From the NCBI GenBank assembly GCA_009760855.2, contig WPIO01000021.1, positions 1 to 64,000 of the forward strand: 64,000 nucleotides of DNA, written 5' to 3'. This document shows positions 35,320 to 46,012 of the stretch, piece by piece. Position numbers and translations under genes: made by a program. This DNA is from Cristatella mucedo. Lineage: Eukaryota; Bryozoa; Phylactolaemata; Cristatellidae. The notes under the pieces were generated by a model. That model searched no databases. It worked only from the letters and a program-made list of their open reading frames with translations, and had not been told where the DNA came from. Each line of letters opens with the position of its first letter. Within the stretch, counting starts at the first letter, position 1.

Positions 35320-36881
35320 CCTATCAAAGACGCTGGAACGGGTCGCGGCAGACCAGCTGAACTCGTATATCGAAACCTCACAACTTGCTAGTAAGTTCCA
35401 GTCTGGCTTTAGAGCTAATCACTCCACAGAGTCAGCATTGCTTCGGGTATACAACGACCTACTTAGGAATGCAGACATGGGTAGAGTGTCTCTTCTTGTT
35501 TTGCTCGATCTTTCGGCAGCTTTTGATACCATCGATCACAAAGTACTTCTAGAGCGCCTCTCATCTCGCCTGGGCATCACTGGCACTGCTCTGCAGTGTT
35601 TCAGGTCCTATCTCAGTGGGAGACTCCAGAGTGTTGACGTGAATGGACAAAGATCATCTGAAGTACCTCTAAAATATGGAGTACCTCAGGGCTCTGTGCT
35701 AGGTCCGGTCCTTTTCACCGTTTATACTCTCCCTCTCGCTGATGTGATTGCCAAGCACAATCTAGGCTTTCACTTCTATGCGGATGACACTCAGTTGTAC
35801 CTTTGCTTTGATCCCTCCCAGCCTTCGAGCACCTCAAATTCTCTCAACTCACTTGCTGCATGCATTGATGACATCCGATCATGGATGGCAGCAAATTTTC
35901 TAAAACTAAACGATGATAAAACTAACTTACTAGTTATGGGCAAACCTAGTGTTATTCAGAAATTGGAAAGGCTGATTTTCAAAATTGGCTCTGCCAGCAT
36001 ATCTCCAGTTGCATCAGCTCAAAATCTAGGTGTCATATTCCAAAGCGACCTCTCGTTAGACGACCACATCAGCTCCACAGTCAAATCAGCCTATTTTCAG
36101 CTTCATAACATTGCTAAAATTAGGGCTTGTTTAGATAAGGATACCACGTCCAAGTTGGTCCATGCATTCGTGACATCTCGTCTCGACTTCTGCAACTCAC
36201 TGCTTACTGGCCTACCAGCATGTGCGATCAGGCGATTGCAGCTGGTGCAAAACTCTGCAGCTAGGCTTGTCTGTCGTGAGCGTCGCAGTTGCCACATTAC
36301 TCCACTTCTCGCCGACCTGCACTGGTTACCAGTCAAGCAACGGATTGACTTCAAGGTTTTGTCGCTCACTTTTAGGTCTCTTCATTCTATGGCTCCAGCC
36401 TATCTTTCAGAGATACTACCCCATCAGGCAAAGCATCGTACCACTCGCTTTTCGGAATCCAACAGTCTGGAAATACCTCGTACAAACCTTAAATCCAATG
36501 GAGACCGTGCATTTAGCTCGTACGCTCCCACAGCCTGGAACTCCCTCCCGACCTGCATCAGAACATCCCCTGACCTGACCACATTTAAAAGAAACTTAAA
36601 AACATACCTATTTAGGACAGCATTTAGTGGGTCCTTGTGATTCGTCCTCGATGTGCTTATACGTGCTGACACTGTTCATGCTGCCACTAACCACATTTGC
36701 ATGCTGACCCAGTGCATGTAACCCCTAACCGTGTTATTCATTTTCTTTGTTTTTCAAGCATGATTTTAGTTACTATTCTATTGCGTATCACTTTGCAGCA
36801 AATGTAAAGCGCCTAGAAAGAGATTAAGTTCTCTGAGGGCGCTTTATCAAGTGCAAAATAATTATTATTATTATTATTATT
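35320..36881 (+). mobile_element. Young 5'-truncated L2/CR1-type LINE with open RT frame
   Basis: The frame is open from the first base of the insertion (35321) to the TGA at 36640, about 439 codons. It starts at LSKTLERVAADQLNSY in the RT fingers. Visible motifs are LSAAFDTIDH (RT motif A), GVPQGSVLGPVLF (motif B) and FYADDTQLY (motif C, catalytic Asp pair near 35783). Then come the thumb and a C-terminal domain with LHWLPVKQRIDFKVLSLTF. The endonuclease and N-terminal RT are absent, so this copy cannot move alone. The 3' UTR, GC stem and (ATT)n at 36860-36880 are intact. Unit B reads GCTGGCTTTAAACAG uninterrupted at 50561-50575, the exact empty site. Any target duplication is at most the ambiguous TTT. 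It appears to be the youngest insertion in the window. Confidence 0.95.
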
Positions 36882-37629
36882 TAAACAGTAAGTGTAATGC
36901 TTCGTCCGTTGAAGGGCCGTATCTGCGGCAGAAAATCAGCATAAATATGAAGAGCCTTCCCGCAGATTATAGGCTTTACCACGGTATCTTCAGCGTGCTA
37001 TCTTTCCGTCAGTTACGCCATCAGTAGCCTATACGGGTTTTCGTAGATAGAAGTCCGCTGTTTAGAAATGAATTATTTTAAGGATGTTTCTGGCGTCGTA
37101 ACCTTAATTGACTCTTGCTTCAGTATGGTGCTTATGGAAGAAGTCCTTTGCTGGAGCTGGTTCGATAAGTCGACTAAGAGTATACTACTGTCGCCATACT
37201 TGATAACTTTTTTTTTGATAGCACACACCAGGTTCTTCTTTTCAGCTTTGTCCTTTGCCCAAAAATCATTAGGATGCACGGCAGAAAAGATGAAGATTTG
37301 CAAAATTACTGCAAGGACAAATGCGAGCCCAACACTGGTGCAGCCACTGCAAGCTAACCGCTTAAATTGAAAGAGTGATCCACGGAATGCTGAGCACATT
37401 ATGTGGCGTTTACTATGCGTTTTTCCTGCACCAAATAGCGGTGGGGTATCTGAAGCTGGCTCTTAACCCAAATTTTAGCTCTCAAATCAAAGCAACAGAA
37501 CGGCCTGGAGACGGTTCATATCGCAAAAAACTCATCAGTTTTGACACTCATAAGTCAATGTGACACTTCTTCAAGATATGGTGCTTTGGTCGAACGACGA
37601 ATAATAATATCGATTAGAGTGATCATCAA

Positions 37630-37635
37630 TTTATT
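37630..37635 (-). terminator. Polyadenylation signal of gene A
   Basis: AATAAA on the minus strand about 42 bp past the stop, in the same context as in genes 1 and B. Confidence 0.7.
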
Positions 37636-37676
37636 GTTTGATAGACACTAGAACTTGGCTACGATAAAAAGAATGT

Positions 37677-38776
37677 CTATTTCCAGGATTCCGGCTTAAC
37701 GAGAACAGGCACAGGAACTGCTACTCTCTCGACGACAGGGTACGGCTGGGGGATTCGCTCCACGACAGGAACTGGTACGTTAACCTCCCTGACGACGGGA
37801 TACGGCACGTTGACTTCCCTGACCACAGGATACGGCACATTGACCTCCTTAATGACTGGGTACGGCTCCGGGATTCTCTTGATGACTGGAACAGGAATGC
37901 CCACGACTTCAGCCCTTCCTCTGGCTGCATTGTTATTGTTGTTATTGTTGTTATTGTTGCCGCCAGCATTGTTATTATTATTGTTGTTGTTGTTGTTGCC
38001 TCCGGCATTGTTGTTGTTGTTGTTGTTATTGTTATTGTTATTGGCTTTACCATGTAATCTTTCGCCGTAACCACGACCAGCAATGCCGTGTCCTTCGCCG
38101 TAACCACCGGCGAGCAGTCCTCCGTATGCGAGTCCTTCACGGCGAGCCAGTCCTTCGCCGTAACCCCGTCCGAGAACTTCTCCGTAGCCCAGTCCTTCGC
38201 CATAAGCACCATAGCCTCCCAGATGTCCAAGCCCGAGGTTGCGTCCACCTAACAATCCTCCTACAAAAAAGGAGCGGTTCAATAATAGCCCAAGATTAAG
38301 GCTGGGCAAAACGCCCCTAGTTCTGATGACAGCATTACAGCATTCTCACAGATCTGCCGGTCGTGGTATTGACGCCTACTGCAGTGCTCTTTTTGCGTTA
38401 AATAGGATTAAAGATGCTGCGAGCACACGCTGGCTAAAGCAATAGCAGTGGTCAAATCATCATCGTTAGCCTTAGGGCATGCATCGCCCAAAGCGAGGCG
38501 GTAATAGGCTTAACGTAAGGCTCACGTGGCAGCACCGCAGCTGCGTTAGCATCTCAAAACTCTCTCCCACCTGGGCTCTAGATACGACTCATCTCATCTA
38601 TCTCTATCTCTCTTTGTCACACACTTCGCTCAGAATCTTCTAACATCTCTCTTCATTTCTCTAACGGTCGCTCGTCATTTACTCTACAGTAATGTTTGAT
38701 ATATATACAATGTCTATCTCTTACCGTGAGCAACCATGCAGCTGGCTAGTAGCAAAGCACACTTCATCGTCGTCAT
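37677..38776 (-). CDS. Secreted Gly/Tyr-Asn-Pro/Val repeat protein, gene A (two exons)
   Basis: Paralogue of gene 1 with the same design and unknown function, probably an extracellular structural protein. Exon 1 is 38776-38725 (MTTMKCALLLASCMVAHG, split Gly codon) with a GTAAGAG donor. Exon 2 is 38260-37677 after a TTTTTTGTAG acceptor. The intron is 464 bp, phase 1. The predicted product is 211 aa. Residues 1-18 are the signal peptide and 19-90 are Gly/Tyr-rich (GYGEGL, AYGGLLAGGYGEGHG). Asn runs of 12, 10 and 10 are split by AGG. An 84-residue tail of six Pro/Val decamers (EPYPVIKEV, NVPYPVVREV, NVPVPVVERI) ends in KPESWK. A longer open frame upstream of exon 1 (to 39094) is not used: it lies across the TATA box. 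It is nearly identical to gene B and differs from gene 1 at many synonymous and some replacement sites, with reading frame, splice sites and decamer period preserved. That pattern suggests selection on the protein. Confidence 0.87.
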
Positions 38777-38830
38777 ATTGCTTTGAACTACCTGCAGTAA
38801 GCTGATGATTATTGCATGCACTACAGCTCC

Positions 38831-38837
38831 TTTTATA
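38831..38837 (-). promoter_or_regulatory. TATA box of gene A
   Basis: TATAAAAGGAGCTG on the minus strand, 55 bp before the ATG, same as in genes 1 and B. Confidence 0.75.
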
Positions 38838-38917
38838 CTACTCCTCTGGGAGCATGCCTGGGACTCGTGTCCAATGAATGTCAGAAAGGCCGCCAACGCG
38901 ATTACATAGGCAGGTAC

Positions 38918-38956
38918 TAATTGCCAATCCAGAATTACTGCCAATAGCATTCCATC
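38918..38956 (-). promoter_or_regulatory. 39-bp conserved upstream block of gene A
   Basis: Counterpart of 9991-10029, with one difference (A for T). Two ATTGGCA motifs flank a GTAATTC core. Confidence 0.6.
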
Positions 38957-39221
38957 GAAACCATGGTTTTTCGTGCTCGCTTGGCGTCGTTTTTGGGCTG
39001 TGTGACGACATGCAGTCTTAACTTTCATGTCCTTAATTATTCTGACCGACCAGCCTCTCGCATGATCACTGCTGCTGCCCAGGTTTACTGTCATTCAAGG
39101 CAGTTCCTAGCAACCCCAATCGATGCCATAGGTTAATGCTACTGCGTCATTGATGAGCTTTAATATTCTCAGCTGTTTCCTGCGTTTCTGCTAACTTGCA
39201 AAGCACCTACCTGGCTAAAAA

Positions 39222-40020
39222 GGGTACGGACATTTCCCGCTGGACATTCCTACCCCACCCGATATTTCCTCACTGGGGTAGGGCATTTCCTCCCCCACCG
39301 TATGGAAATGCCCTGATATAATATGTCTTGTTTACATATCTTGTAAGAATCTTATATAGTATATAACGTATAACATATTCCTACATTGTAGTCAGTAGAA
39401 ATGTGGTCGCTGCGGCGCATTTTCGGCAGACCACAGAGTGCAAGGTCAAAGCTCTGGCCCGGGCGGTCAGCAGCAGACGCTTTCGGCAGCAGTTGCGAGC
39501 GCGTAGCAGTATCATCGGCCGCCAACGCCGACGCCGCCGCTGAAGCCACAGCCGCAATTCCCTCACGACATCGGCACTGCAGGCTACCGCCCGTCTACAG
39601 TTCACCGCAGCCGCTGCTGCAGTCGTTGCTGCACCGGGCGTCGCGCGTCGACTGCGGTAAATTTCTCGCTCTATTGAAAAAAATAAACTCTATATAAGCG
39701 GCGACTCGATAGCATGACAGACGGAGGCAATACGGCCAGTGCGACCAGAGCGGTGTTGGTGGCAGCGTCGGCGGCTTGTACTGAGTTGGTTTTCTTTCAA
39801 TATAGAGTGAACTTCATTTGATCACGTCTATATATATATATTTATATATATATGTGTGTGTGTGTATTTATTTATATTTATTTTTTGTTTATTTATTTAT
39901 ATTTATATATGTATTCTAACTATACATTAATCAACATCGGGGGTAAATATCCTACACCGGGGTGTGAAAAGTCCAGGGGAAATGTCCTAGGGTCTACAAG
40001 GGGGGGAAATGTCCTACAAC
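39222..40020. mobile_element. Foldback element upstream of gene A, right arm altered
   Basis: The left arm starts GGGTACGGACATTTCCC, has repeated CATTTCC units, then CATATTCCTACATTGTAGTC, and leads into a CAG/CGC-rich core. Near its right end GGGAAATGTCCTA and GGGGAAATGTCCTACAACC are the decayed inverted counterparts. The core differs from the unit B copy after about 39550. It includes a possible nested small element (39671-39809) with inverted ends CTCTATTGAAA and TTTCAATATAGAG around a TATATAAGCGGCG sequence. The corresponding place near gene 1 (about 10285) has no such element. Confidence 0.65.
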
Positions 40021-40558
40021 CTTTTGAATATCTTAATTAGTCAATAGAATGTTTCTTAATAGATTACACCACTACGTCCATGTGATGCGTTAATCGTGAC
40101 ATCGTCAAACTTCACCGTTGACTAAATTCCATAGCTATGTTGTGGTCAGCAAGACTCACAAGAAGTAATAAAGGAGCGACGTCAGCGGAGCAACTCAGGG
40201 ATAGCATAATCGAGAGCGAGGGCGAGACTGGCGAGCATAGCAATCACTAAGATTGATAGATTTCAACGTTATTATCGTTGGGATCTCCTCGCTTAAATTA
40301 AGCCTAGCCCCGATCGTTTCATTCAGTCGTTTATTCCTATATCGAAATAAACAGTGTTGAATTCAGACCATAGATCTTGTAGGGCTAAGGCGGCGAAATT
40401 ATCGTCAGTGTAGCTGCACAGAGTATTGTTGTTATACGGAGGATAGCTGTTTCTGTGGAGTGCTGCAGTTTTGCAGTGATTCCTTCCTGCCCTCAAGAGC
40501 GTGGAATTCTCAAAAACTCGCATGCTGCATACCGATGACATCTGCACATGGCAGCAGA

Positions 40559-41505
40559 CTTTTTTAAATTGAATGATGATACAATCAATTTACTTGTTAA
40601 TGAGAAAACCAAGTGTGATCCATGAATAGGAGAATATAATGCTCAAAATTGGGTGTGTCAGCATATTTTCTGTTAAATCCGCACAAAATCTAGGTGTACT
40701 GTTCCAACGTGACCTTTCATTTGACGAAGACATCTGCTCCATAGACAATTCTGCCTACTTTCAGCTGCATAACATTTCTAAAATGTGGGCTTGCACACAC
40801 ACGGATACTGCATCTAATAGTGTCCTTGCATTTGTGACATAGCGTCTCGACTTTTGTAACTCACCGCTTGCAGGTCTACCAGCCTAATCCATCACCCACT
40901 CACAGTTGGTGCACAAATTTGAAGCTAGGCATGTCTGCCTTGAGCTTCGTAGTCACCATATTATACCACTTCTCGCCGACATGGACTGGCTCTAAGTCAA
41001 GCAGCACATCTACTTCAATATTCTGTCAGTCACTTTTAGGTTTCTTTATACGTTTTCGGTTTCAGCATACCTATCAAATCTACTCCCTTACTAAGCTAAG
41101 CATCATACCACTCACTTTTCTGAATCTAATCGAATAGCTAGCCATACCTCCTAACAATCTCAGATTGTTTGGTGACGGCACCTTTAGTTCGTATGCTCCC
41201 AAGCTGGTGTCAGGACATTCCCAAACTCACGAAAATTTAAAATTTGCTAAAGACCCGGTTATTTATCACACCGGTTAGAGGTTTTATTGGATTAGCCCTT
41301 TCGTGTTTATGCATGCTGCCACTAACCATATTTGCATGCTGACCCTGTGCATTTCAACTCTAACCATGCTATGCTTGTTGCCATTGAGCATGCTACCACT
41401 AATATTTTGACCGAGATTCCAATGCAGCAAACTTAAAGTGCCTGTCGACGTTGTCTGAGGGCGCTATGCAAGAGTTTTATTTATTTTATTATTACTTAAC
41501 CTCCA
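40559..41505 (+). mobile_element. Decayed LINE, late RT to 3' tail
   Basis: Plus-strand text begins with the LNDDKTNLLV region (TTGAATGATGATACAATCAA). It continues through the C-terminal region, a 3' UTR with GCATGCTGCCACTAACCATA, a decayed stem and an AT-rich tail. The frame is destroyed. Confidence 0.7.
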
Positions 41506-41509
41506 CTGA

Positions 41510-42128
41510 ATCAGGGAGATATTTTGCAAGGTCCCTTGTAGTAGTCTAATATCAGTCTAACAAAGGCCAATTTGGAGGACTTGGGTACAGCCCTTTTTAA
41601 AGTGAAGCATCAAAAGTCTTGGTAACAGCTATACTAAGTTTGTCTGCTAGGGAAGGCCACGAAGACGGTAGTATAGGGTCTTTATTAGTGCTGTTTTACT
41701 AGACCTCATAAAGGTTGCTACTTGCCATGAAGAAGAAACCTCGAAAGATCTCTTAAGGAAGGTCACAGGTTTCGATTCAACGATTGCTTTAGTCGGGGGC
41801 TTTATTAAATCACGAATGAGCACATTCTTTCAGTGAAAATGTTTGAAAACTTGTCGGCCGAGTCCATCATATCAGGTAAGTAAGATTTATCAGAATATAC
41901 CAGCAAGTCGTTTACCATCTGATAAATCTGTTTAGGGTGTGAGTGGCAGGACTTCAGTTTTCGAGTGAAAAAAAAATCCTCGCTTTACTAAGCTTCCGGT
42001 TGGTAAATCGAAGTAATTTTTTTAGACTGGCTAGATCACCATGGTAATCAGACTTCTTAAAGTGGCATTCAAGCATGGGCTCAACATAGCTTATCTTTTG
42101 AAGCTTTTTCGTAAATTCTAAAGAATTC
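41510..42128 (-). mobile_element. LINE linker/pre-RT fragment of a second family
   Basis: The minus strand gives HPKQIYQMVNDLLVYSDKS and SADKFSNIFTERMCSF, the linker between endonuclease and RT in L2/CR1-type elements. Decayed pre-RT text follows (DPILPSSWPSLADKLSIAV). The protein text differs from the linker of the main family (compare 1-458 and 17.0-17.5 kb), so this is a separate LINE family. Confidence 0.65.
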
Positions 42129-42978
42129 AAACGAATCTAGGTGTGATTTTTCAAAGTGATCTTTCGTTAGACGACAACATTAGCTCCACAGTCAAGTGCC
42201 TACTTTCAGCTACATAACATTGCTAAAATTTGGGTTTGTTTAGATAAGGATACTATATCTAAGTTGGTCCGTGCATTCGTGACATCCTACCTTGACTTCT
42301 GTAACTCAGGCCTTGCGGGCCTACCGGCATGTGAGATCAGGTGCTTACAGCTGGTGCAAAACTCGGCAGCTAGAAATATCTGTCGTGAGCGTCACAGTTG
42401 CCACCTCAACCACTTCTCGCCGACCTGCACTGGCTACCAGTCAAGCAACGGATTGACTTTAAAGTTTTGTCTCTCACTTTTAGATCACATCATTCTTTGG
42501 CTCCAGCCTGTCAATCAGATGTACTTCCCCACCAGGCCAAGCATCGTACTACACGCTTTTCAGAATCCAACAGTTTACCGATACCTCGCACAAATCTCAA
42601 ATCTTTTGGAGACCATGCATTTAGTTCGTATGCTCCTAAAGCTTGGAACTCACTCCCGACTTGTGTCACAGCATCTAGTAACTTTTCCACATTTAAAAAG
42701 AACTTTAAAACGGACCTATTTAGGACAGCGTTTAGTGGGTCCCTGTGATTTTTACTGTATGTGCTTATGCGTGCTGGCACTGCTATTGCTGTCACTAACC
42801 ACACTTGCATGCTGACCCTGAACATGTTACCCCTAACCATGTTATTCAAGTTGTTTATCAAGCAGGATACCACCCACTATTGAATCGCGTTTGCTTTGCA
42901 GCAACTGTAAAGCACCTAGAAAAAGATAAGAGTTTTTCTGAGAGCCTTTCATCAAGCATATTATTATTATTACTATGA
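42129..42978 (+). mobile_element. 5'-truncated LINE, C-terminal region to tail
   Basis: It starts at the NLGVIFQSDLSLDD region and includes ADLHWLPVKQRIDFKVLSLT, SSYAPKAWNSLPTC, a 3' UTR, stem and (ATT)n at 42957-42975. A frameshift near 42210 and others break it. ACTGTAA at 42904-42910 is the intact form of the target hit by an insertion in E2. Confidence 0.85.
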
Positions 42979-43834
42979 ATCTGTATGCGGCCAGACTGTA
43001 CGGCTGCCTGGTCATCAAGGGCAATCCTAAGAGTAATTTGCACTGCATCCTTAAGGGGAATGGATGTGGTCCGTCGGGTCTGGTGCTTGCTAATCCCTAA
43101 GACCTATTTCGCGTATACGTTACAAAGTTTTTTCCTATTCAGTGCTTTTTAAGTTGCTGGACACAAAATGAGTTGCCCTACACGTACAAGGTAGCAGGAA
43201 ACTAAACTATACAGAGCAAAGGTCCGCTACGATCAGCAAGTGTCGCCTTCCATGCTTTTTAAAAATCTTGAGAACGTACTTTTTCTTCTCATGAAGTTAG
43301 CAGGTATTTGTGGTTTTGGTCTTCTGTCGTTCGAGATGGTATAATTTATTACAGGCGGATCCAGTCGGGTCTGTGCTCGACATGTCAAAAACATTCTGGG
43401 TCATTTTCAATATTTTAAAAGTGAAGAAAACTTAATTGCCACATAGCTTGCGTATTCACGGTGAAAATTACATTGACTTTGATCACCGAAGGCCAGGTAA
43501 GTTGCATCAGATTTCTTCTCCAGGGAGGGCTTTACTGAACACTTTTTAAGCAAAGTCGTTACGATGACTAGCATGCTGGTGAACCCTCATACTCCAAAGA
43601 TACTGAGCGCTGGAAACCATTGATTTTCTGTCTTCACAGTCAAAATATAGGTTGTTATTATTTATTATTTATATATTTTTTTCCTTTGATCTAGACTTTC
43701 GTGTTCTATTTCGGCTTTCCAGATTGTCTCAAAATGCACAACAGTGTCAAATGACTGCGATGGTGCCAGCGTCAGTCTGCCAAAGAAATGTAATGTACCT
43801 ACCTTCATTTGCTGCAAGCTCCAACATCGATATG

Positions 43835-43992
43835 GTGAGCCGTGATGGCACACTAGTTAAGGCGGTTGCTTTTCACGACCACAGTCCCGATGTCGTGGGT
43901 TCATATCACTCCGTGGCTATTCTTTATCGAAGCTGATAGCGGTGGCGGTAGCAGTATTGACTCTTCTATTGCTGTACAAAAGAGGCTGTTTA
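43835..43992 (+). mobile_element. tRNA-derived SINE, best-preserved plus copy
   Basis: GAGCCGTGATGGCACACTAG (A-box-like), GGCGGTTGCTTTTCACGACC, B box GGGTTCATATC (43897-43907), then TGATAGCGGTGGCGGTAGCA and TTGCTGTACAAAAGAGGC. I see no clear polyA or LINE-type tail. Confidence 0.75.
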
Positions 43993-44707
43993 ATCAGCTT
44001 GAATTTTAAATTTTGTTTATTTTTGTTTTTAGCGATTACAGGGGCATATAGCAATTGCTCCGCAAGATCTTTTCCAAATTCGCCTAACCTACTGATTTTA
44101 GTAGGTTTAAATCTTCCTGGAATACATAGGCCTTGATGACACGAGCACTTTCTAGGATTTGATAGGCTTTGAATTAGTTTGGAATAATACGAGTAAGGTT
44201 ACGGCTTGTTATTGGCTTTCAACAAGCGAAAGGCTTACCGGCTCAATCCAAAGTAAGAGCAGTGCTGATGAATTTCCGACAACTTTTTTGACCAACGTTG
44301 CAAGCCACTAATAAGGCTAAATTGGCTAGCCTCCATAATTAATGCCAAGTGGATGGTCATTTATCATACATTTTCGCAAGATGATAAGTGCAGACAAACG
44401 TACAGCAAGTTTACCTCAGTTGCCTCTGTATTTGCCTCTGAGACCAACGTATAAGTTTCCAAAAACGTTTCATAGAAGACATAACCTCGAAAAGAGTTTA
44501 TTATTACTTGCTTCGTTAGGACTCAAAGATTACGAAAAAGGAAAGTTGGTTTACGCTTGCATGTGGCGGTATTAAGATGTGGATTTTCTAACTACATGAC
44601 GCGAAATAAAACTAGATGAAAAAGTGTAACTAGTGAAGATTAACTGAAGAGCACAGTCATAAACAAAAATACTATCCTTGTAAATTTATTTCCATGCAAT
44701 CAATCGG

Positions 44708-45147
44708 CCAGGCTAAGCATCGTACCACCCGCTTTTTGCAATCTACCTGTTTACCTACAATTTGTACAAACCACAAATTCTTTGGAGACCGTGCCTTTAG
44801 TTCGTATGCTTCCAAAGCCTGTAACTTACTCCCGACTTGCATCACGACATCCCCTGACTTGACCACATTTAAAAAGAAATTTAAAATGAACCTATTAGCA
44901 CAGCATTTAGTGGGTCCCTGTTATTCTACCTTTATGTGCCTATGCGTGCTAGCACTGTTGCATGCTGCCACTAACCACACTTGCAAGCTGAGCCCGTGCA
45001 TGTCACTGCTATCCATGTTATTTATGTTTTATATTATGCTTGATAGAACTCACCATTCGATTGTTTTTCCTTTGAAGCAAATTAAAATTGCCTGGAAAGA
45101 GATTGAGTTCTTTGAGGGTGGTTTACCAAGTGTAGTATTATTATTAT
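44708..45147 (+). mobile_element. 5'-truncated LINE, private to block D2
   Basis: It starts at CCAGGCTAAGCATCGTACCA (the QAKHRTTRF region) and ends with a stem and ATT tail at 45134-45147. Block D1 runs from AAACGGC straight into TAGTTCTCC near 20603, the empty site. Confidence 0.85.
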
Positions 45148-45920
45148 CCGTTTTCCATATCAGTTGGAGTTAAAAAATTGCATCTGCCGACGTTTCTTGA
45201 CAGTAGTCTTATGTGTACAATTGTTTGCATCTCTTTGGTTAACTGAGCATCGGTAAACACACTCATCTATCAGTGTTTAGCTATGGCAAACAGCGTCCAC
45301 GAATATTGCAGAAAGATATTAAGTCTATAACAGAAACTTTAATTATTTCTGGAGATCACTGATGGATTTACAGAACCAGTGCAAAAAAAATCAACTGCAA
45401 TATAAGTAAATGGTCTCGTGGTGAGAGCTACGGCTTCTCAAGATGGCTACTCGAGCATTCATGCAATCACCATGACATGTGACAATCTTCCGTTTGCATT
45501 AGTGCAAAAAAGATGCAAGCGGAAAACTTCAAACCTGCATCCGACACTAAACAATCCCGAATGCTCATTACAGCATGCTCATTGTAGACGATCAGCTGAG
45601 ATTTAGCATGGATACTTATCACGTGACAATCATAGTGGCAATACTAAGCAATAAAAATGTAGGCAGTACAACGATCTAAATATTAAGGGGATAGGTTTCA
45701 ACTTCAATAATGGTGGGCTAACAAGAAAACAGCCTAATTTCGCTAGAAAATGGCCATTTTTAGCTTTTGAACACATGGATCTAGTTCACTGCTACTGTCA
45801 ACCAACTCCCAGAATCGCTGACGCCAGGAAAGGTTTGATGATGGCATGAAGTTAGCCAAGATGGCAGTAACATTCACGAGATGGTATATGAATATTTGTT
45901 TCCGTCCACCTGGGTAGGTA

Positions 45921-46012
45921 ATAACAATAATAATAATAATGCACTTGATAAGGCGCCCTCAGAGAACTCAATCTCTTCCTAGATGCTTTATATTTGCTGC
46001 AAAGGAAGCATT
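45921..46012 (-). mobile_element. Very short LINE 3' insertion (about 92 bp)
   Basis: (AAT)n, then GCACTTGATAAGGCGCCCTC, TCAATCTCTT and ATTTGCTGCAAAGGAAGCA. The equivalent place in D1 (about 22235) lacks it. Confidence 0.75.

Larger units (their letters stand above)
34030..39550. repeat. Recent duplication, unit A
   Basis: Nearly identical to unit B (49271-53235) over about 3.95 kb. I could find only scattered single-base differences. The exception is the 1.56-kb LINE at 35320-36881, present only here. The unit spans old LINE debris, the 3' flank, gene A, its promoter and the left arm of a foldback element. Confidence 0.95.
40313..43243. repeat. Segmental duplication block E1
   Basis: It matches E2 (57788-60347) from GATCGTTTCATTCAGTCG at the left to GTCCGCTACGATCAGCA at the right. 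It differs from E2 more than units A and B differ from each other. It consists mostly of LINE pieces already present before duplication. E2 lacks the equivalent of about 41130-41695. Confidence 0.9.

Noticed and set aside
36222..36578. Overlapping open frames on both strands within the LINE copies
   Set aside because: Out-of-frame shadows of the RT reading frame; equivalents recur in every LINE copy with the same offset.
35320..36640. Host gene encoding a 400-residue protein
   Set aside because: It is a 5'-truncated LINE reverse transcriptase, absent from the paralogous empty site.
38714..39094. 126-codon minus-strand open frame covering exon 1 of gene A (and 52395-52775 in B)
   Set aside because: It extends upstream across the TATA box and the 39-bp block; gene 1 has no such frame, so only the last 18 or so codons are real.
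41510..42978. E1 minus-then-plus LINE pair as one twin-primed insertion
   Set aside because: The minus part's linker text belongs to a different LINE family from the plus part, so two insertions are more likely.
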